A program made the translations under genes and the position numbers. A model generated the notes under the pieces. The model was not told the DNA's origin, did not search any database, and was given only the letters and a program-made list of their open reading frames with translations. Below are positions 1 through 8,623 of a stretch of 45,110 nt of DNA, in pieces (position 1 is the first letter of the stretch; each line of letters begins with the position of its first letter). The DNA is from an uncultured Acidimicrobiales bacterium (GTDB lineage: Bacteria > Actinomycetota > Acidimicrobiia > Acidimicrobiales > SHLQ01): positions 1 to 45,110 of the forward strand of contig CALJDK010000020.1 in NCBI GenBank assembly GCA_938023735.1. Direction: 5' to 3'.

Positions 1-780
1 GCCATCGGCGGTGAGGCTGGTGTGCACATGCATACCCGAGCCCGATTGCTCGGCCCACGGCTTAGGCATGAACGTGGCCCGGAAACCGTGCTGCACCGCA
101 ACCTGCTTCACGATGGATTTGAACAGCACGGTGTTGTCGGCAGCGGTCATGGCGTCGGCTGGACCAGCGTTGATTTCGAACTGACCGGGGCCGTATTCGG
201 CGTTGGAACCCTCGACTTCGATGCCTGCGCCGAGCAGTGCGGAACGCATGTCGGCTAGGACTGCTTCGAACTCGAGCCCGTCGGTGAGCGAGCTGTACTG
301 GATGTGCTCCTGCACCGGCTGCCAGTCGGGGGTGCACAGGTAGAACTCGAGTTCGGTGGCCACCACCGGATCGAGTCCGGCATCGCGGCATCGTTGGATC
401 TGGGCGGCCAGCACACTGCGCGGCGCTAGCGGATGGGGGTTGCCGTGCTCGTCGAGGGCATCGGCAAACACAATGCTGTAGCCGGGCCGGTGGGTGAAGA
501 CCCTACCGGTGGAGTTGTCGGGCACCAGGTGGGCGTCGAGGTAGCCAGTGTCCATGTTGACGAACTCGTTGTCGGGCAAGTCGTTCTGCATGTCGAACAC
601 GAACATGGCGTCGGCGATGTTTGCACCGCTGGCGTGCCCGCCGTCGAGAAAACGTTTGGCGGGAATGCGCTTGCCGCGCAGGTGACCCTGCGTGTCGGGA
701 GCAGCAAGCTCGACGGTGTGAACTTCGTTGGCTTCAGCGACGGAACGAAACTCGTCTATCGATGCAGAAATACCGGTCAT
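1..780 (-). CDS. glutamine-synthetase-like gamma-glutamyl ligase (PuuA type), 3' end cut off
   Basis: The first 260 residues are visible; the C-terminal part lies outside the window. The N-terminal beta-grasp carries DTQGHLRGKRIP (residues 29-40) and the catalytic barrel begins with GSGMHVH (247-253), both glutamine synthetase hallmarks. The family makes gamma-glutamyl amides from glutamate, ATP and ammonia or an amine. The divergent N-terminus, the second copy at 10109 and the nearby gamma-glutamyl hydrolase favour a gamma-glutamyl-amine ligase over housekeeping GlnA, which is an inference. The ATG at 780 is preceded by AAAGGA at good spacing. It lies 89 bases after the alcohol dehydrogenase stop and is probably the last visible gene of the transporter operon. 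Confidence 0.85.
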   Translation of the reverse strand, partial: MTGISASIDEFRSVAEANEVHTVELAAPDTQGHLRGKRIPAKRFLDGGHASGANIADAMFVFDMQNDLPDNEFVNMDTGYLDAHLVPDNSTGRVFTHRPGYSIVFADALDEHGNPHPLAPRSVLAAQIQRCRDAGLDPVVATELEFYLCTPDWQPVQEHIQYSSLTDGLEFEAVLADMRSALLGAGIEVEGSNAEYGPGQFEINAGPADAMTAADNTVLFKSIVKQVAVQHGFRATFMPKPWAEQSGSGMHVHTSLTADG

Positions 781-869
781 GGTGATCCTTTCAAAGTGAA
801 CACAAGCAAAAGAGCAGAAGAAGAGAAGAGAGATATGGGGAGAAAGGGGGTAAAGGGATAAAGAGATAC

Positions 870-1847
870 TTAGGTACGTTCGCCAGAGATATCGAGAACG
901 AGACGACCGCGAAGGTCGCCCGAACGCATTCGGTCGTGGGCAATCTGTGCGTCGGCCAAGGGCAGCACCTCGACCGGTTGCACGATCGACGGCTCGCGGC
1001 GAGCCAGATCGAGCAGTTCGTCAAGCTGAGAGCGGCTTCCCCACACGCTGGCCACAAACCGGGCTTCGAGTGGCACGGCGCCGAATCCGAACGGAATCGA
1101 TCCGCCCGCCAAGCCCACAACCGCCACGGTTCCGAGCTTGTTGATGTGGTCGGCGGCCGTGCGCAGTGTGGCCGCAGCGCCAATGAAATCGATGATGAGG
1201 TCGAACGGCTCGGCACCGTCGAGTTGGCCGACTCCTTCGTGGGCACCGAGTTCGACCGCTGTTGCCTGCTTGGCGGCCGACAGGTCGAGGGCCGTCACCT
1301 GGGCATCGCTGAGCAGCCGCAGATACCGGATCGCATACTGGCCCAAACCACCGGCACCAATAACCAGCGCACGGGCATCGGCACCACGCTCGCGCAATCG
1401 GTCGATGCCATGAAGCACAGCCCGGTAGGCGGTAAGCCCGCCGCAGGCCAGCGGCGCAGCATCGTAGGGATCGAGACCATCGAGCGGCGTGAGGTACTCG
1501 ACACCCGGAATCCGCAGCTGATCGGCGTAGCCGCCGTCGGTAAACAGTCCAGCTTCCGACGAGTTGGAACAGATCATTTCGAGCCCCTGGCTGCACTCGA
1601 GACAATCCCGACAACCCCACGGGGCATACAGCATCACGGGCCCAAGGTCGGCGTGGACGCCCGTGACCTCGTGGCCCAGAATTATGGGCGGCTCTTTGCC
1701 GAAGTCACCGTCGGCCACATGGATGTCGGAGTGACATACCCCGCATGCGGTGACGTCGAGAATCACTCCACCATCGGCCGCCGGGGCCGGGTGATCTTCG
1801 ACCAGTTCGAGCGGCGTGTTGGAAGCGTTGAGAAGAACGGCACGCAT
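870..1847 (-). CDS. zinc-dependent alcohol dehydrogenase (MDR family)
   Basis: 325 residues, usual for a medium-chain dehydrogenase. Catalytic-zinc ligands are C38 in CGVCHSD and H59-E60 in GHE. The structural zinc has four cysteines (C79, C82, C85, C93). A Rossmann motif GAGGLG follows near residue 165. The enzyme should oxidise an alcohol (or reduce an aldehyde) with NAD(P). Its ATG is one base after the stop of the upstream acyl-CoA dehydrogenase, so translation is coupled. The substrate cannot be read from sequence; the context (Liv transporter, GntR, acyl-CoA dehydrogenase, glutamine-synthetase-like ligase) suggests one step of a dedicated catabolic pathway. Confidence 0.88.
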   Translation of the reverse strand: MRAVLLNASNTPLELVEDHPAPAADGGVILDVTACGVCHSDIHVADGDFGKEPPIILGHEVTGVHADLGPVMLYAPWGCRDCLECSQGLEMICSNSSEAGLFTDGGYADQLRIPGVEYLTPLDGLDPYDAAPLACGGLTAYRAVLHGIDRLRERGADARALVIGAGGLGQYAIRYLRLLSDAQVTALDLSAAKQATAVELGAHEGVGQLDGAEPFDLIIDFIGAAATLRTAADHINKLGTVAVVGLAGGSIPFGFGAVPLEARFVASVWGSRSQLDELLDLARREPSIVQPVEVLPLADAQIAHDRMRSGDLRGRLVLDISGERT

Positions 1848-1848
1848 G

Positions 1849-3018
1849 TCAGTAGCTCTTGGGAAGGTTTAGACACTTCTGGCCCACGAACGCCAGAATC
1901 ATGTTGTTGCTAATGGGCGCCACTTGGTAGAGCCGGGTTTCGCGGAGCTTGCGCTCGACGTCGTACTCGGCGGCAAACCCGAACCCGCCGTGGGTATCTA
2001 CAGCTGCGTTTCCGGCTGCCCACGATGCTTCGCTGGCCAACAGCTTCGACATGTTTGCTTCAGCGCCGCACGACTGGCCCGAGTCGAACAGGTCGGCAGC
2101 TTTCCAACGCATGAGGTCGGCGGCCTCCACCTGGATATACGCCTTCGCCAACGGAAACTGGACACCCTGGTTCATGCCAATAGGGCGATCGAACACGATG
2201 CGCTCGTTGGCATACTTCGACGCCCGCTCAAGGAAGAACCGGCCATCGCCGATGCACTCGGAGGCAATGAGAATGCGCTCGGCGTTCATGCCGTCGAGGA
2301 TCTGGCGGAATCCGTTGCCTTCGACACCGATAAGCGACTCGGCCGGAATCTCCACATCGTCGAAGAACACCTCGGTGGTGCTGTGGTTCATCATCGTTTC
2401 GATGGGGTTGATGGTGAGTCCATCGATGAGCGACCCATCGTCGTTACGCATCTCGACCAGGAACACCGAGAGCCCAACGAGTCGGTTCTCGACATCGTCG
2501 ATGGGCGTGGTGCGAGCCAACAAGACCATGAGGTCGGAGTACTCGGCGCGCGACGTCCAGATCTTCTGACCATTGATGCGATAGGTATCGCCATCGCGTT
2601 CGGCCTTGGTGCGAATCATCGTGGTGTTCGACCCGGCCTCGGGCTCGGTCACACCAAACGCCTGCAGGCGCTTGCGGCCATCGGCCACCTGCGGCAGGTA
2701 CTTCTGCTTTTGCTCGTCAGAGCCGTGCCGCAACACGGTGCCCATCACATACATCTGGGCATGGCATGCACTGGGGTTGCCACCGCTGGCCGAGATCTCT
2801 TCGAGGATCACCGACGCACCACCGAGCGACAAGCCCCCGCCGCCGTACTCTTCGGGAATCAACGCACCCAGCCAACCCTGCTTGGTGAGGTCGCTCACGA
2901 ACTCTTCGGGGTACTTGTTGGGCTCGAGCTCGCGCCAGTACTCGTTGCCGTACTTGTCGCAAAGGCGTCGAACCTCGGCCCGAATTACGTCGTGTTGCTC
3001 GCCTGATCGATCAATCAT
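1849..3018 (-). CDS. acyl-CoA dehydrogenase family protein
   Basis: 389 residues with the typical alpha-helical N-domain, the FAD-contacting stretch FGVTEPEAGSNTT and the nicotinamide-like KIWTS segment, then a C-terminal helical bundle. The family uses FAD to desaturate acyl-CoA thioesters and passes electrons to ETF. The ATG at 3018 was chosen because it overlaps the GntR stop by 8 bases and begins the conserved sequence; a longer frame upstream lies inside the regulator gene. The C-terminal motif where medium-chain enzymes carry the catalytic Glu (YEGT) reads RLYQVAPISNN, so the base must lie elsewhere or the chemistry differs. Confidence 0.9.
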   Translation of the reverse strand: MIDRSGEQHDVIRAEVRRLCDKYGNEYWRELEPNKYPEEFVSDLTKQGWLGALIPEEYGGGGLSLGGASVILEEISASGGNPSACHAQMYVMGTVLRHGSDEQKQKYLPQVADGRKRLQAFGVTEPEAGSNTTMIRTKAERDGDTYRINGQKIWTSRAEYSDLMVLLARTTPIDDVENRLVGLSVFLVEMRNDDGSLIDGLTINPIETMMNHSTTEVFFDDVEIPAESLIGVEGNGFRQILDGMNAERILIASECIGDGRFFLERASKYANERIVFDRPIGMNQGVQFPLAKAYIQVEAADLMRWKAADLFDSGQSCGAEANMSKLLASEASWAAGNAAVDTHGGFGFAAEYDVERKLRETRLYQVAPISNNMILAFVGQKCLNLPKSY

Positions 3019-3667
3019 TGTCGGTCTCCCAGAAACCTCTCGAAGTAAGCCCGTCGACCGCAGCGACACCAGCGTCGTGCAGGTGGGTCTCCATTGCTGT
3101 TCGGGCCGCGCCCGCGTCGCGGTCGCTAATGGCGGCGACGATCTCGGCGTGACCGTCGATGGCTTTGGCAACCCAGTCGGGCGTGGACTCAAAGAAGCCC
3201 GACGGAATCGACCGTTGAAGATTGCGCAACAACCAACGGGTGCGGCGAGGCGCCACCGAGTTCACCAGCTGGTGGAACTCTTCGTTCAATTTGAAATGCT
3301 CGTCGTCGGACGACGCCGCGAAACGGTGGTGAATTCCCTGAAGCTCGGCCATCTGCTCGTCGGTGAGGGTGGTAGCTGCCATTGCCGCCACCCGACCCGA
3401 AACCAGACCGAACAGCTCGTAGTGGTCGATGACATCTTCGGGCGTGAGTTCGGCAACAAAGGCGCCCCGACGAGGGGTGATAGCCACCAGACCCTCCTGG
3501 CCAAGAACGACCAACGCCTCACGAATCGGCGACCGGCTTACATCGAGTAGCTCGCCAATGGCGTCCTGGTCGATCTTCTGGCCCGGCTTGAGCTCGCCTT
3601 CCAGAATCTGACCGCGGATATAGGCGACGATCTCTTCGGCCAGAACCCCGCGGGTGATGCGGCTCAT
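3011..3667 (-). CDS. GntR-family regulator with FCD ligand-binding domain
   Basis: 218 residues. An N-terminal winged helix (about 5-75) contains the DAIGELLDVSRSPIREAL recognition segment and ITPRRGAFV wing typical of the FadR/VanR branch. The C-terminal all-helical FCD domain (about 85-210) has the histidines (HFKLNEEFHQLV, DGHAEIV, ETHLHDA) that bind metal or carboxylate ligands in this family. It sits inside the operon it probably controls: its ATG overlaps the stop of the LivM-LivG gene by four bases and its stop overlaps the acyl-CoA dehydrogenase start. Ligands of such regulators are usually small organic acids from the pathway; the actual ligand is unknown. Confidence 0.92.
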   Translation of the reverse strand: MSRITRGVLAEEIVAYIRGQILEGELKPGQKIDQDAIGELLDVSRSPIREALVVLGQEGLVAITPRRGAFVAELTPEDVIDHYELFGLVSGRVAAMAATTLTDEQMAELQGIHHRFAASSDDEHFKLNEEFHQLVNSVAPRRTRWLLRNLQRSIPSGFFESTPDWVAKAIDGHAEIVAAISDRDAGAARTAMETHLHDAGVAAVDGLTSRGFWETDND

Positions 3668-5523
3668 GTGATGGCCGCCGATCCGAGGTAGGCGGCCTGA
3701 ACCTGAGGGTTGGCCTGAACTTCGTCGGGGGTGCCGTCGGCGATAACCGAACCCTGATCGAGGACATAAATGCGGTCGGAGATGCCGGTAATGAACGCAA
3801 GGTCGTGATCGATGACGATGACGCCGGCGCCAACCGTGGCTGCCATATGTCGAACCTGCTCGATCATGGTGATCGACTCGCTATCGCTCATGCCGCTGGT
3901 GGGCTCGTCGAGCAGCATGAACGACGGGGCCATCGCAGCGGCTCGCGCCAGCTCGAGTCGGCGAGAGTTTCCGTAGTCGAGCTCGCGAGCGCGGCGGTCG
4001 CGGTGCTCCCACAAGCCGGCCTCGGCGATGAGAGCATCGGTGCTTCGAAGGACGCGGTCGGAGCGGTGCTCCTGCGCAACCAACGCCGCGGTCTCGACAT
4101 TCTCGCGAACGGTGAGCGCACCAAACAGCCGCAGGTTTTGGAAGGTTCGCACCAAGCCGCTGCGTGAAAGTTCGAACGACTGCTTTCCGCTGAGATCGGC
4201 GCCATCGATCTCGAACCGACCACCGGTGGGCTCGACCATGCCGGTGATCACGTTGACGAATGTGGTTTTTCCGGCGCCGTTGGGGCCAATGATGCCAACG
4301 ATCTCGCCGCTCTTGGCGTCGATGCCAGCATCGGTGAGCGCATGAAAGCCACCAAACGAAACGCTGATGTCCGATGCCGAGAACGCGGCGTCGGGGACCG
4401 TATCGAGTTCGCTCAGCCGCTCAGGTTTGCTCTCGGCGCCTCGGCCGATCTTCCGGTAGAGCCATTGGTCGAACTCCCAATCTTCGAGGATCCCCTTCGG
4501 TCGCCAGATCATGAACGCGACCATCGCAACACCAAGCACGATGCTGTTGAGGTTCTCGCGAAAGATCCAGTCGAGAGGTGCTTCGTCAAGCCCAATGCCG
4601 AACGCTTCGAACCCGTCCTGACCAAGGCGGCGGGCCAGCTCGCGAGCAGCGGTCATCACCGCCACACCAAGCACCGCGCCAGTAACGCTGTTGCGACCGC
4701 CAACGATGAGCATCACCAGCGTGAGCATCGCGTAGTCGAAGAAGAACCGATCGGGAAGGATCGAGCCGATCTCGAACACTCGTAGCGCCGAGCCGATCGA
4801 CACGATGGCCACCGAAAGCAACAGCGCAGCCATTTGCTGCACCAGCGGGTTCACACCCATGGCTCGGGCAGCAAGGTTGTCTTCACGGGCAGCGATGGCG
4901 AGTCGGCCGCTGCGAGACTGTCCGAACAGCCGGGCGACAAGCATGGCACCGAACAGCGCCAACAGAACCGGCCACCTGCTCTGCAATGAATCACCGATTC
5001 CGAACGAGATGCCGCCGCGGTTTCCGCCGGTGAGTTCGGGCCAACTCTTGGCCACCTCGTGGGTAACAAAGAGTAGAGCGAGGGTAATGACCGTGGCCGC
5101 GACCGAACCCGACTGGGCCCCCGACCTGGCAAGCCCGATTCCGACGATGAACGCGAACACCAGGGTGATGAGCACCGCAATGATTATGGCCACCACCGGG
5201 GAAACCTGGACATCGGTCAACCCAAACGGAGCCATTGGAATGCGTTTGAGCTTCTCCTCTGGCGCAATGGCGAACACCGCAAACGCATAGCCAGCGACGG
5301 CACCGAAACCAATGTGCCCGAACGAGAGGATCCCGGTGTTGCCGATATAGATCTGGATGCCGATGACGATGATGGCGTCGATGAGCATCGTGGTGACCAG
5401 ACGCTCGGCCGATCCGTTGCCCAGGATCGTCTGATAGATGAGCCCGCCGCCGAACAACACGGCGAACAGCACCAGTGATCCGAGTATCGGAAACCCAACG
5501 TCGCGACGCTTGTTCGGAAACAT
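3664..5523 (-). CDS. Liv-type ABC transporter permease-ATPase fusion (LivM-LivG)
   Basis: 619 residues. The first 370 or so are a polytopic LivM-type permease (GNTGILSFGHIGFGAVAGYA, then many hydrophobic helices). The last 240 or so are a LivG-type ATPase with Walker A GPNGAGKTT near residue 410, a degenerate signature LDYGNSRRLELARA, Walker B FMLLDEPTSG and the switch IVIDHD. The two are joined by a charged linker. The ATG at 5523 overlaps the LivH stop by one base and begins the membrane domain. The complex imports branched-chain amino acids or related carboxylates or amides using ATP. This permease-ATPase fusion arrangement is known from other bacteria. Confidence 0.93.
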   Translation of the reverse strand: MFPNKRRDVGFPILGSLVLFAVLFGGGLIYQTILGNGSAERLVTTMLIDAIIVIGIQIYIGNTGILSFGHIGFGAVAGYAFAVFAIAPEEKLKRIPMAPFGLTDVQVSPVVAIIIAVLITLVFAFIVGIGLARSGAQSGSVAATVITLALLFVTHEVAKSWPELTGGNRGGISFGIGDSLQSRWPVLLALFGAMLVARLFGQSRSGRLAIAAREDNLAARAMGVNPLVQQMAALLLSVAIVSIGSALRVFEIGSILPDRFFFDYAMLTLVMLIVGGRNSVTGAVLGVAVMTAARELARRLGQDGFEAFGIGLDEAPLDWIFRENLNSIVLGVAMVAFMIWRPKGILEDWEFDQWLYRKIGRGAESKPERLSELDTVPDAAFSASDISVSFGGFHALTDAGIDAKSGEIVGIIGPNGAGKTTFVNVITGMVEPTGGRFEIDGADLSGKQSFELSRSGLVRTFQNLRLFGALTVRENVETAALVAQEHRSDRVLRSTDALIAEAGLWEHRDRRARELDYGNSRRLELARAAAMAPSFMLLDEPTSGMSDSESITMIEQVRHMAATVGAGVIVIDHDLAFITGISDRIYVLDQGSVIADGTPDEVQANPQVQAAYLGSAAIT

Positions 5524-6410
5524 CAAACGCGCTCGACCTGCGGAACCGACAGCAACCCACCCGGACGAAAGATGAACAACAGAGCGATCATCAAGAACAC
5601 AAAGCCGGTGGTGAGGTTCTGGATACCAAGCGGAAGCCACGACCGAAGGAGCACCTCGGCAAGACCCAACACCAGGCCACCGAGCACCGCGCCGCGAAGG
5701 CTTCCGAGCCCACCGATAAGCACAGCAAGAACACCCTGGAGCATTGGGTTGATGCCCGCCGTAGGAGTGACCTGGCCCTCTCGCATGATCCAGAACACAC
5801 CGGCGATACCGGCAAGAAAGCCGGAGAGGGCAAACGCCCCACGAATGACCGAGTCGGACTTCACGCCCATCAGGCGGGCGGTATCGAAATCAGACGCCGC
5901 GGCCCGAAGCGCTAGGCCAAACATGGTGCGTTGAAGCAGCCACGTGGTACCGGCCAACACCACCGCAGTGACCGCGATGACCGCCAGGTCGAACACTTCG
6001 ATGTTGAGCGAACCCACCGACACCGTGTTGGCGAACCAACCCGGACGCGGGATGGTCTTCACCGACGCCGACACATACAACAAAAAGCCGGCCGCAACGA
6101 TGAAGTGCACACCGAACGACGTGAGCAACATGGTGAAATCGGTGGCACCACGCACTCGGCTGAATGCAATCCTCTCAATAAGCAGCGAACTGAGGACCGC
6201 CGACACCACGATGAGCGGCACCACCGTCCACCAATTCCATCCATTGTTGAACGCCCAGAAGGTGAGGTAGCCGGGGATGGTGATGAGCTCGCCGTGGGCG
6301 AAGTTGAGCATATGCATGATGCCGAACACCACCGCCACACCCAGCGCCAACAGGGCATAGATGCTGCCCCGCCCGAGGCCGTCGATGAGATTCTGAAGCA
6401 GCTCGGTCAT
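5523..6410 (-). CDS. Liv-type ABC transporter permease (LivH)
   Basis: 295 residues, mostly hydrophobic, with the family motifs GLGRGSIYALLALGVAVVFG at the start, LNFAHGELITIPGY, and ALRAAASDFDTARLMGV on the cytoplasmic loop that contacts the ATPase. It pairs with the LivM half of the neighbouring fusion to form the membrane pore. The start overlaps the LivF stop (ATGA) and the stop overlaps the LivM-LivG start, so the three are translationally coupled. Confidence 0.94.
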   Translation of the reverse strand: MTELLQNLIDGLGRGSIYALLALGVAVVFGIMHMLNFAHGELITIPGYLTFWAFNNGWNWWTVVPLIVVSAVLSSLLIERIAFSRVRGATDFTMLLTSFGVHFIVAAGFLLYVSASVKTIPRPGWFANTVSVGSLNIEVFDLAVIAVTAVVLAGTTWLLQRTMFGLALRAAASDFDTARLMGVKSDSVIRGAFALSGFLAGIAGVFWIMREGQVTPTAGINPMLQGVLAVLIGGLGSLRGAVLGGLVLGLAEVLLRSWLPLGIQNLTTGFVFLMIALLFIFRPGGLLSVPQVERV

Positions 6411-7114
6411 CGTCCGCCTCCAACAAAGGTGTCAAACAAGTCGGATCGCTCGAGCAGCTCGGCACCCGAGCCGCTTGCCACAACCTCGCCGCTGCGAAGC
6501 ACGTAGGCCCGGTCGGCGGCTTTGAGCATTCGGGTTGCGTTTTGTTCGACCACAAGGATGGTTCGTCCCTGACTTCGGAGCGTTTCGATCAGATCAAAAA
6601 CCAGATCGACGAGGATTGGGGCCAAACCCAGCGATGGTTCGTCCATCATGATGACTTTGGGTTTCGACATCAGCGCCCGGGCAATGGCGAGTTGCTGAGC
6701 CTCACCACCCGAAAGGAACCCGGCGGCGGTGTCCCACTTCTTCCTCAGCACCGGAAAGAGGTCGGCCATCTCGGTGAGAAGCTCGGCCCGCTCGCCGGCC
6801 GTAACGGTGACGCCGCCAATCTTGAGATTCTCCTCGACGTTCATGTCGGCAAAGATCCGGCGATGCTCGGGCACCAGCGCCAGCCCGGATCGCACGATCT
6901 TCTCGGGCGCCGCCGAGGTGATGTCGGTACCTTCGAAGGAAACTGACCCTGAGTCGATGGGCAAGAGCCCGGCAATCGACCCGAGCAGGGTTGTCTTGCC
7001 CGCCCCGTTGGGGCCGATGAGGCCAACGACCTCACCTTCCCCAACGGACAGGCTTGCATCTCGAAGTGCGGAGATCGCACCGTATTTCGTTGTGAGTCCC
7101 GTTACTTCGAGCAT
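6407..7114 (-). CDS. Liv-type ABC transporter ATPase (LivF)
   Basis: 235 residues, normal LivF length. Walker A is GPNGAGKTTLLG (about 36-47), the signature is FLSGGEAQQLAIARA, Walker B is VIMMDEPSLGLAP and the switch is ILVVEQNA. It supplies the second nucleotide-binding subunit of the importer, next to the LivG half of the fusion. It starts 11 bases after the binding-protein stop. Confidence 0.95.
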   Translation of the reverse strand: MLEVTGLTTKYGAISALRDASLSVGEGEVVGLIGPNGAGKTTLLGSIAGLLPIDSGSVSFEGTDITSAAPEKIVRSGLALVPEHRRIFADMNVEENLKIGGVTVTAGERAELLTEMADLFPVLRKKWDTAAGFLSGGEAQQLAIARALMSKPKVIMMDEPSLGLAPILVDLVFDLIETLRSQGRTILVVEQNATRMLKAADRAYVLRSGEVVASGSGAELLERSDLFDTFVGGGR

Positions 7115-7125
7115 GGGTAACCGGA

Positions 7126-8448
7126 CTAGCCGCCGATGACTTCCAGCAGCGTGTTACCGCCGCCTTCGACCTGGACGATCGAAACAGCCTTCGGCGGAAT
7201 GCCGTTGGTTCCGGCGTAGGTGATGGAGCCCGAGGTTCCTTCGAAGCCCGAGATTGCCTTCACGGCCTCGGCGATACCGGCCGGGTCGTCGCAACCGCAA
7301 TCGAGGATTGCCTGGATGCCGAGGAACATCGAGTCGATGTAGAGCGGCATGAACGCTGGAGCGTCGCTTTCGAGGGTGCCCGAGTCGGCGAGAACCTGCT
7401 CGAGCGGGGTTCCGGCCTCAAGCAGCACGTGGGGCGTATGGATGAATCCCTCAGCTGCCGGGTCGAAGGTGATGCCAGTGGCGTCGAACGCATCGGTGCC
7501 CATGTAGGTGATGCCATCGAGGCCCTGGCCTTCCATCTGCGCACGGAGCGCCGTGATCTGGAAGCCAGCCGCAGCGGAGAAGAAGACCTCAGAGCCGTCG
7601 GCGACGCTGGCGATCTCGGTGACCTGCGAGGAGAAGTCGGTATCGACAAACCATCCGTAGGTCTGCTCGCTCACAATCTCGCCGCCACCGGCTTCAAACG
7701 CTGCCTTGAACGCATCGGGGTTTACGCCCGAGTACGGCACGCCTTCACCTTCGGTGAAGATGATGGCCCGGGTGAGACCCTGTGACAGAGCGAACTCGGC
7801 CGACGCTGTGGACTGGCCGTTGTCGTCGAAGGTGACCAGGAAAGTGTTGTTGGCCGCATCGGCGAGCGTCGGCTCGGTCGATGCCGCAGCGAAGATGGCG
7901 TACTGGCCGCCACCGGTTTGCTGCATTGGCAGGGTGGCGTCAGCGAACGGCGGACCGATGAAGAACTGGGCACCCCAGTCGATGAGTTCCTGGGTGGCCA
8001 GGGCCGGGTCGTCGCCCGACTCCCGCACATCGACCTCGACCGGACGGCCGTTGATTCCGCCGGCGCAGTTGGCCAGCGACGCTACATAGGGGACAACCTC
8101 CGAGCCCGGGACGTCGACGAAGCCAGCGGCTTCACTGAAGTCCATGACCATGCCGACCCGGATGGGATCGCCGGTTGGCTCGGCGGCGCAGTTGGAGAGA
8201 TCGGCGGCGAGGACGGCGTCGATGTCGAGGCCGGAGTGCGAGGCAGCCTCGTCATCTTCCATTGCCTCGTCGTCTTCCATGGCCTCATCGTCTTCTTCGT
8301 CTTCCATGGCCTCTTCGTCGGTGTCGGCAGATCCACTGTCTGACTCTGCCGTATCGGTAGACGCACTATCGGATTCTGAGCTACCGCCGCAGGCGCTGGC
8401 GATAATTGCCAACGTCATGAGCAGCGCAAAAAGCTGTCGTAGTTTCAC
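7126..8448 (-). CDS. Liv-type substrate-binding lipoprotein with acidic linker
   Basis: 440 residues from a GTG at 8448, chosen because GGAGGGG lies at proper spacing before it and because it gives a clean lipoprotein signal: positive KLR, a hydrophobic run, then the lipobox ASAC (Cys at residue 20). A low-complexity acidic region with repeated EAMED units (about residues 24-68) follows and should tether the domain to the membrane. The rest is a periplasmic-binding-protein type I fold (RVGMVMDFSEAAG, NGRPVEVDVRESGDD, later FFSAAAGFQ). It delivers the substrate to the LivFHMG complex. Some frames allow an earlier TTG at 8478, but the SD placement argues against it. Confidence 0.92.
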   Translation of the reverse strand: MKLRQLFALLMTLAIIASACGGSSESDSASTDTAESDSGSADTDEEAMEDEEDDEAMEDDEAMEDDEAASHSGLDIDAVLAADLSNCAAEPTGDPIRVGMVMDFSEAAGFVDVPGSEVVPYVASLANCAGGINGRPVEVDVRESGDDPALATQELIDWGAQFFIGPPFADATLPMQQTGGGQYAIFAAASTEPTLADAANNTFLVTFDDNGQSTASAEFALSQGLTRAIIFTEGEGVPYSGVNPDAFKAAFEAGGGEIVSEQTYGWFVDTDFSSQVTEIASVADGSEVFFSAAAGFQITALRAQMEGQGLDGITYMGTDAFDATGITFDPAAEGFIHTPHVLLEAGTPLEQVLADSGTLESDAPAFMPLYIDSMFLGIQAILDCGCDDPAGIAEAVKAISGFEGTSGSITYAGTNGIPPKAVSIVQVEGGGNTLLEVIGG

Positions 8449-8501
8449 TGGTTTTCCCCTCCAAGGAGCACACAACACGTTCAGGACGGTCCAAACGTGG
8501 C

Positions 8502-8526
8502 TATGAATTTTTTATACAATACACAA
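8502..8526 (-). promoter_or_regulatory. AT-rich probable promoter of the transporter operon
   Basis: In the 175-base divergent gap, this short stretch is almost entirely A and T in otherwise GC-rich DNA. On the minus strand it offers overlapping TATTGT (8521-8516) and TATAAA (8516-8511) -10 candidates 55-65 bases before the GTG start. No clear -35 was identified. Confidence 0.4.
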
Positions 8527-8582
8527 AAGCCGCTGGATCGCCGTGTCGGCCGTCACAACCCAATGAAGCCCGAATGGCAAGT

Positions 8583-8593
8583 TAGGGTAGAAT
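8583..8593 (+). promoter_or_regulatory. overlapping -10 candidates for the gamma-glutamyl hydrolase operon
   Basis: TAGGGT (8583-8588) and TAGAAT (8588-8593) match the actinobacterial TANNNT -10 and lie 30-40 bases before the ATG at 8624, giving a plausible short leader. No convincing -35 was seen. Confidence 0.35.
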
Positions 8594-8623
8594 TCGTTCG
8601 GTAGCAAACGATTGAGAGTAGTC

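Noticed and set aside
5475-5934. Charged plus-strand frames opposite the Liv permease genes
   Set aside because: They are highly basic, lack any family motif and lie antisense to well-supported genes.
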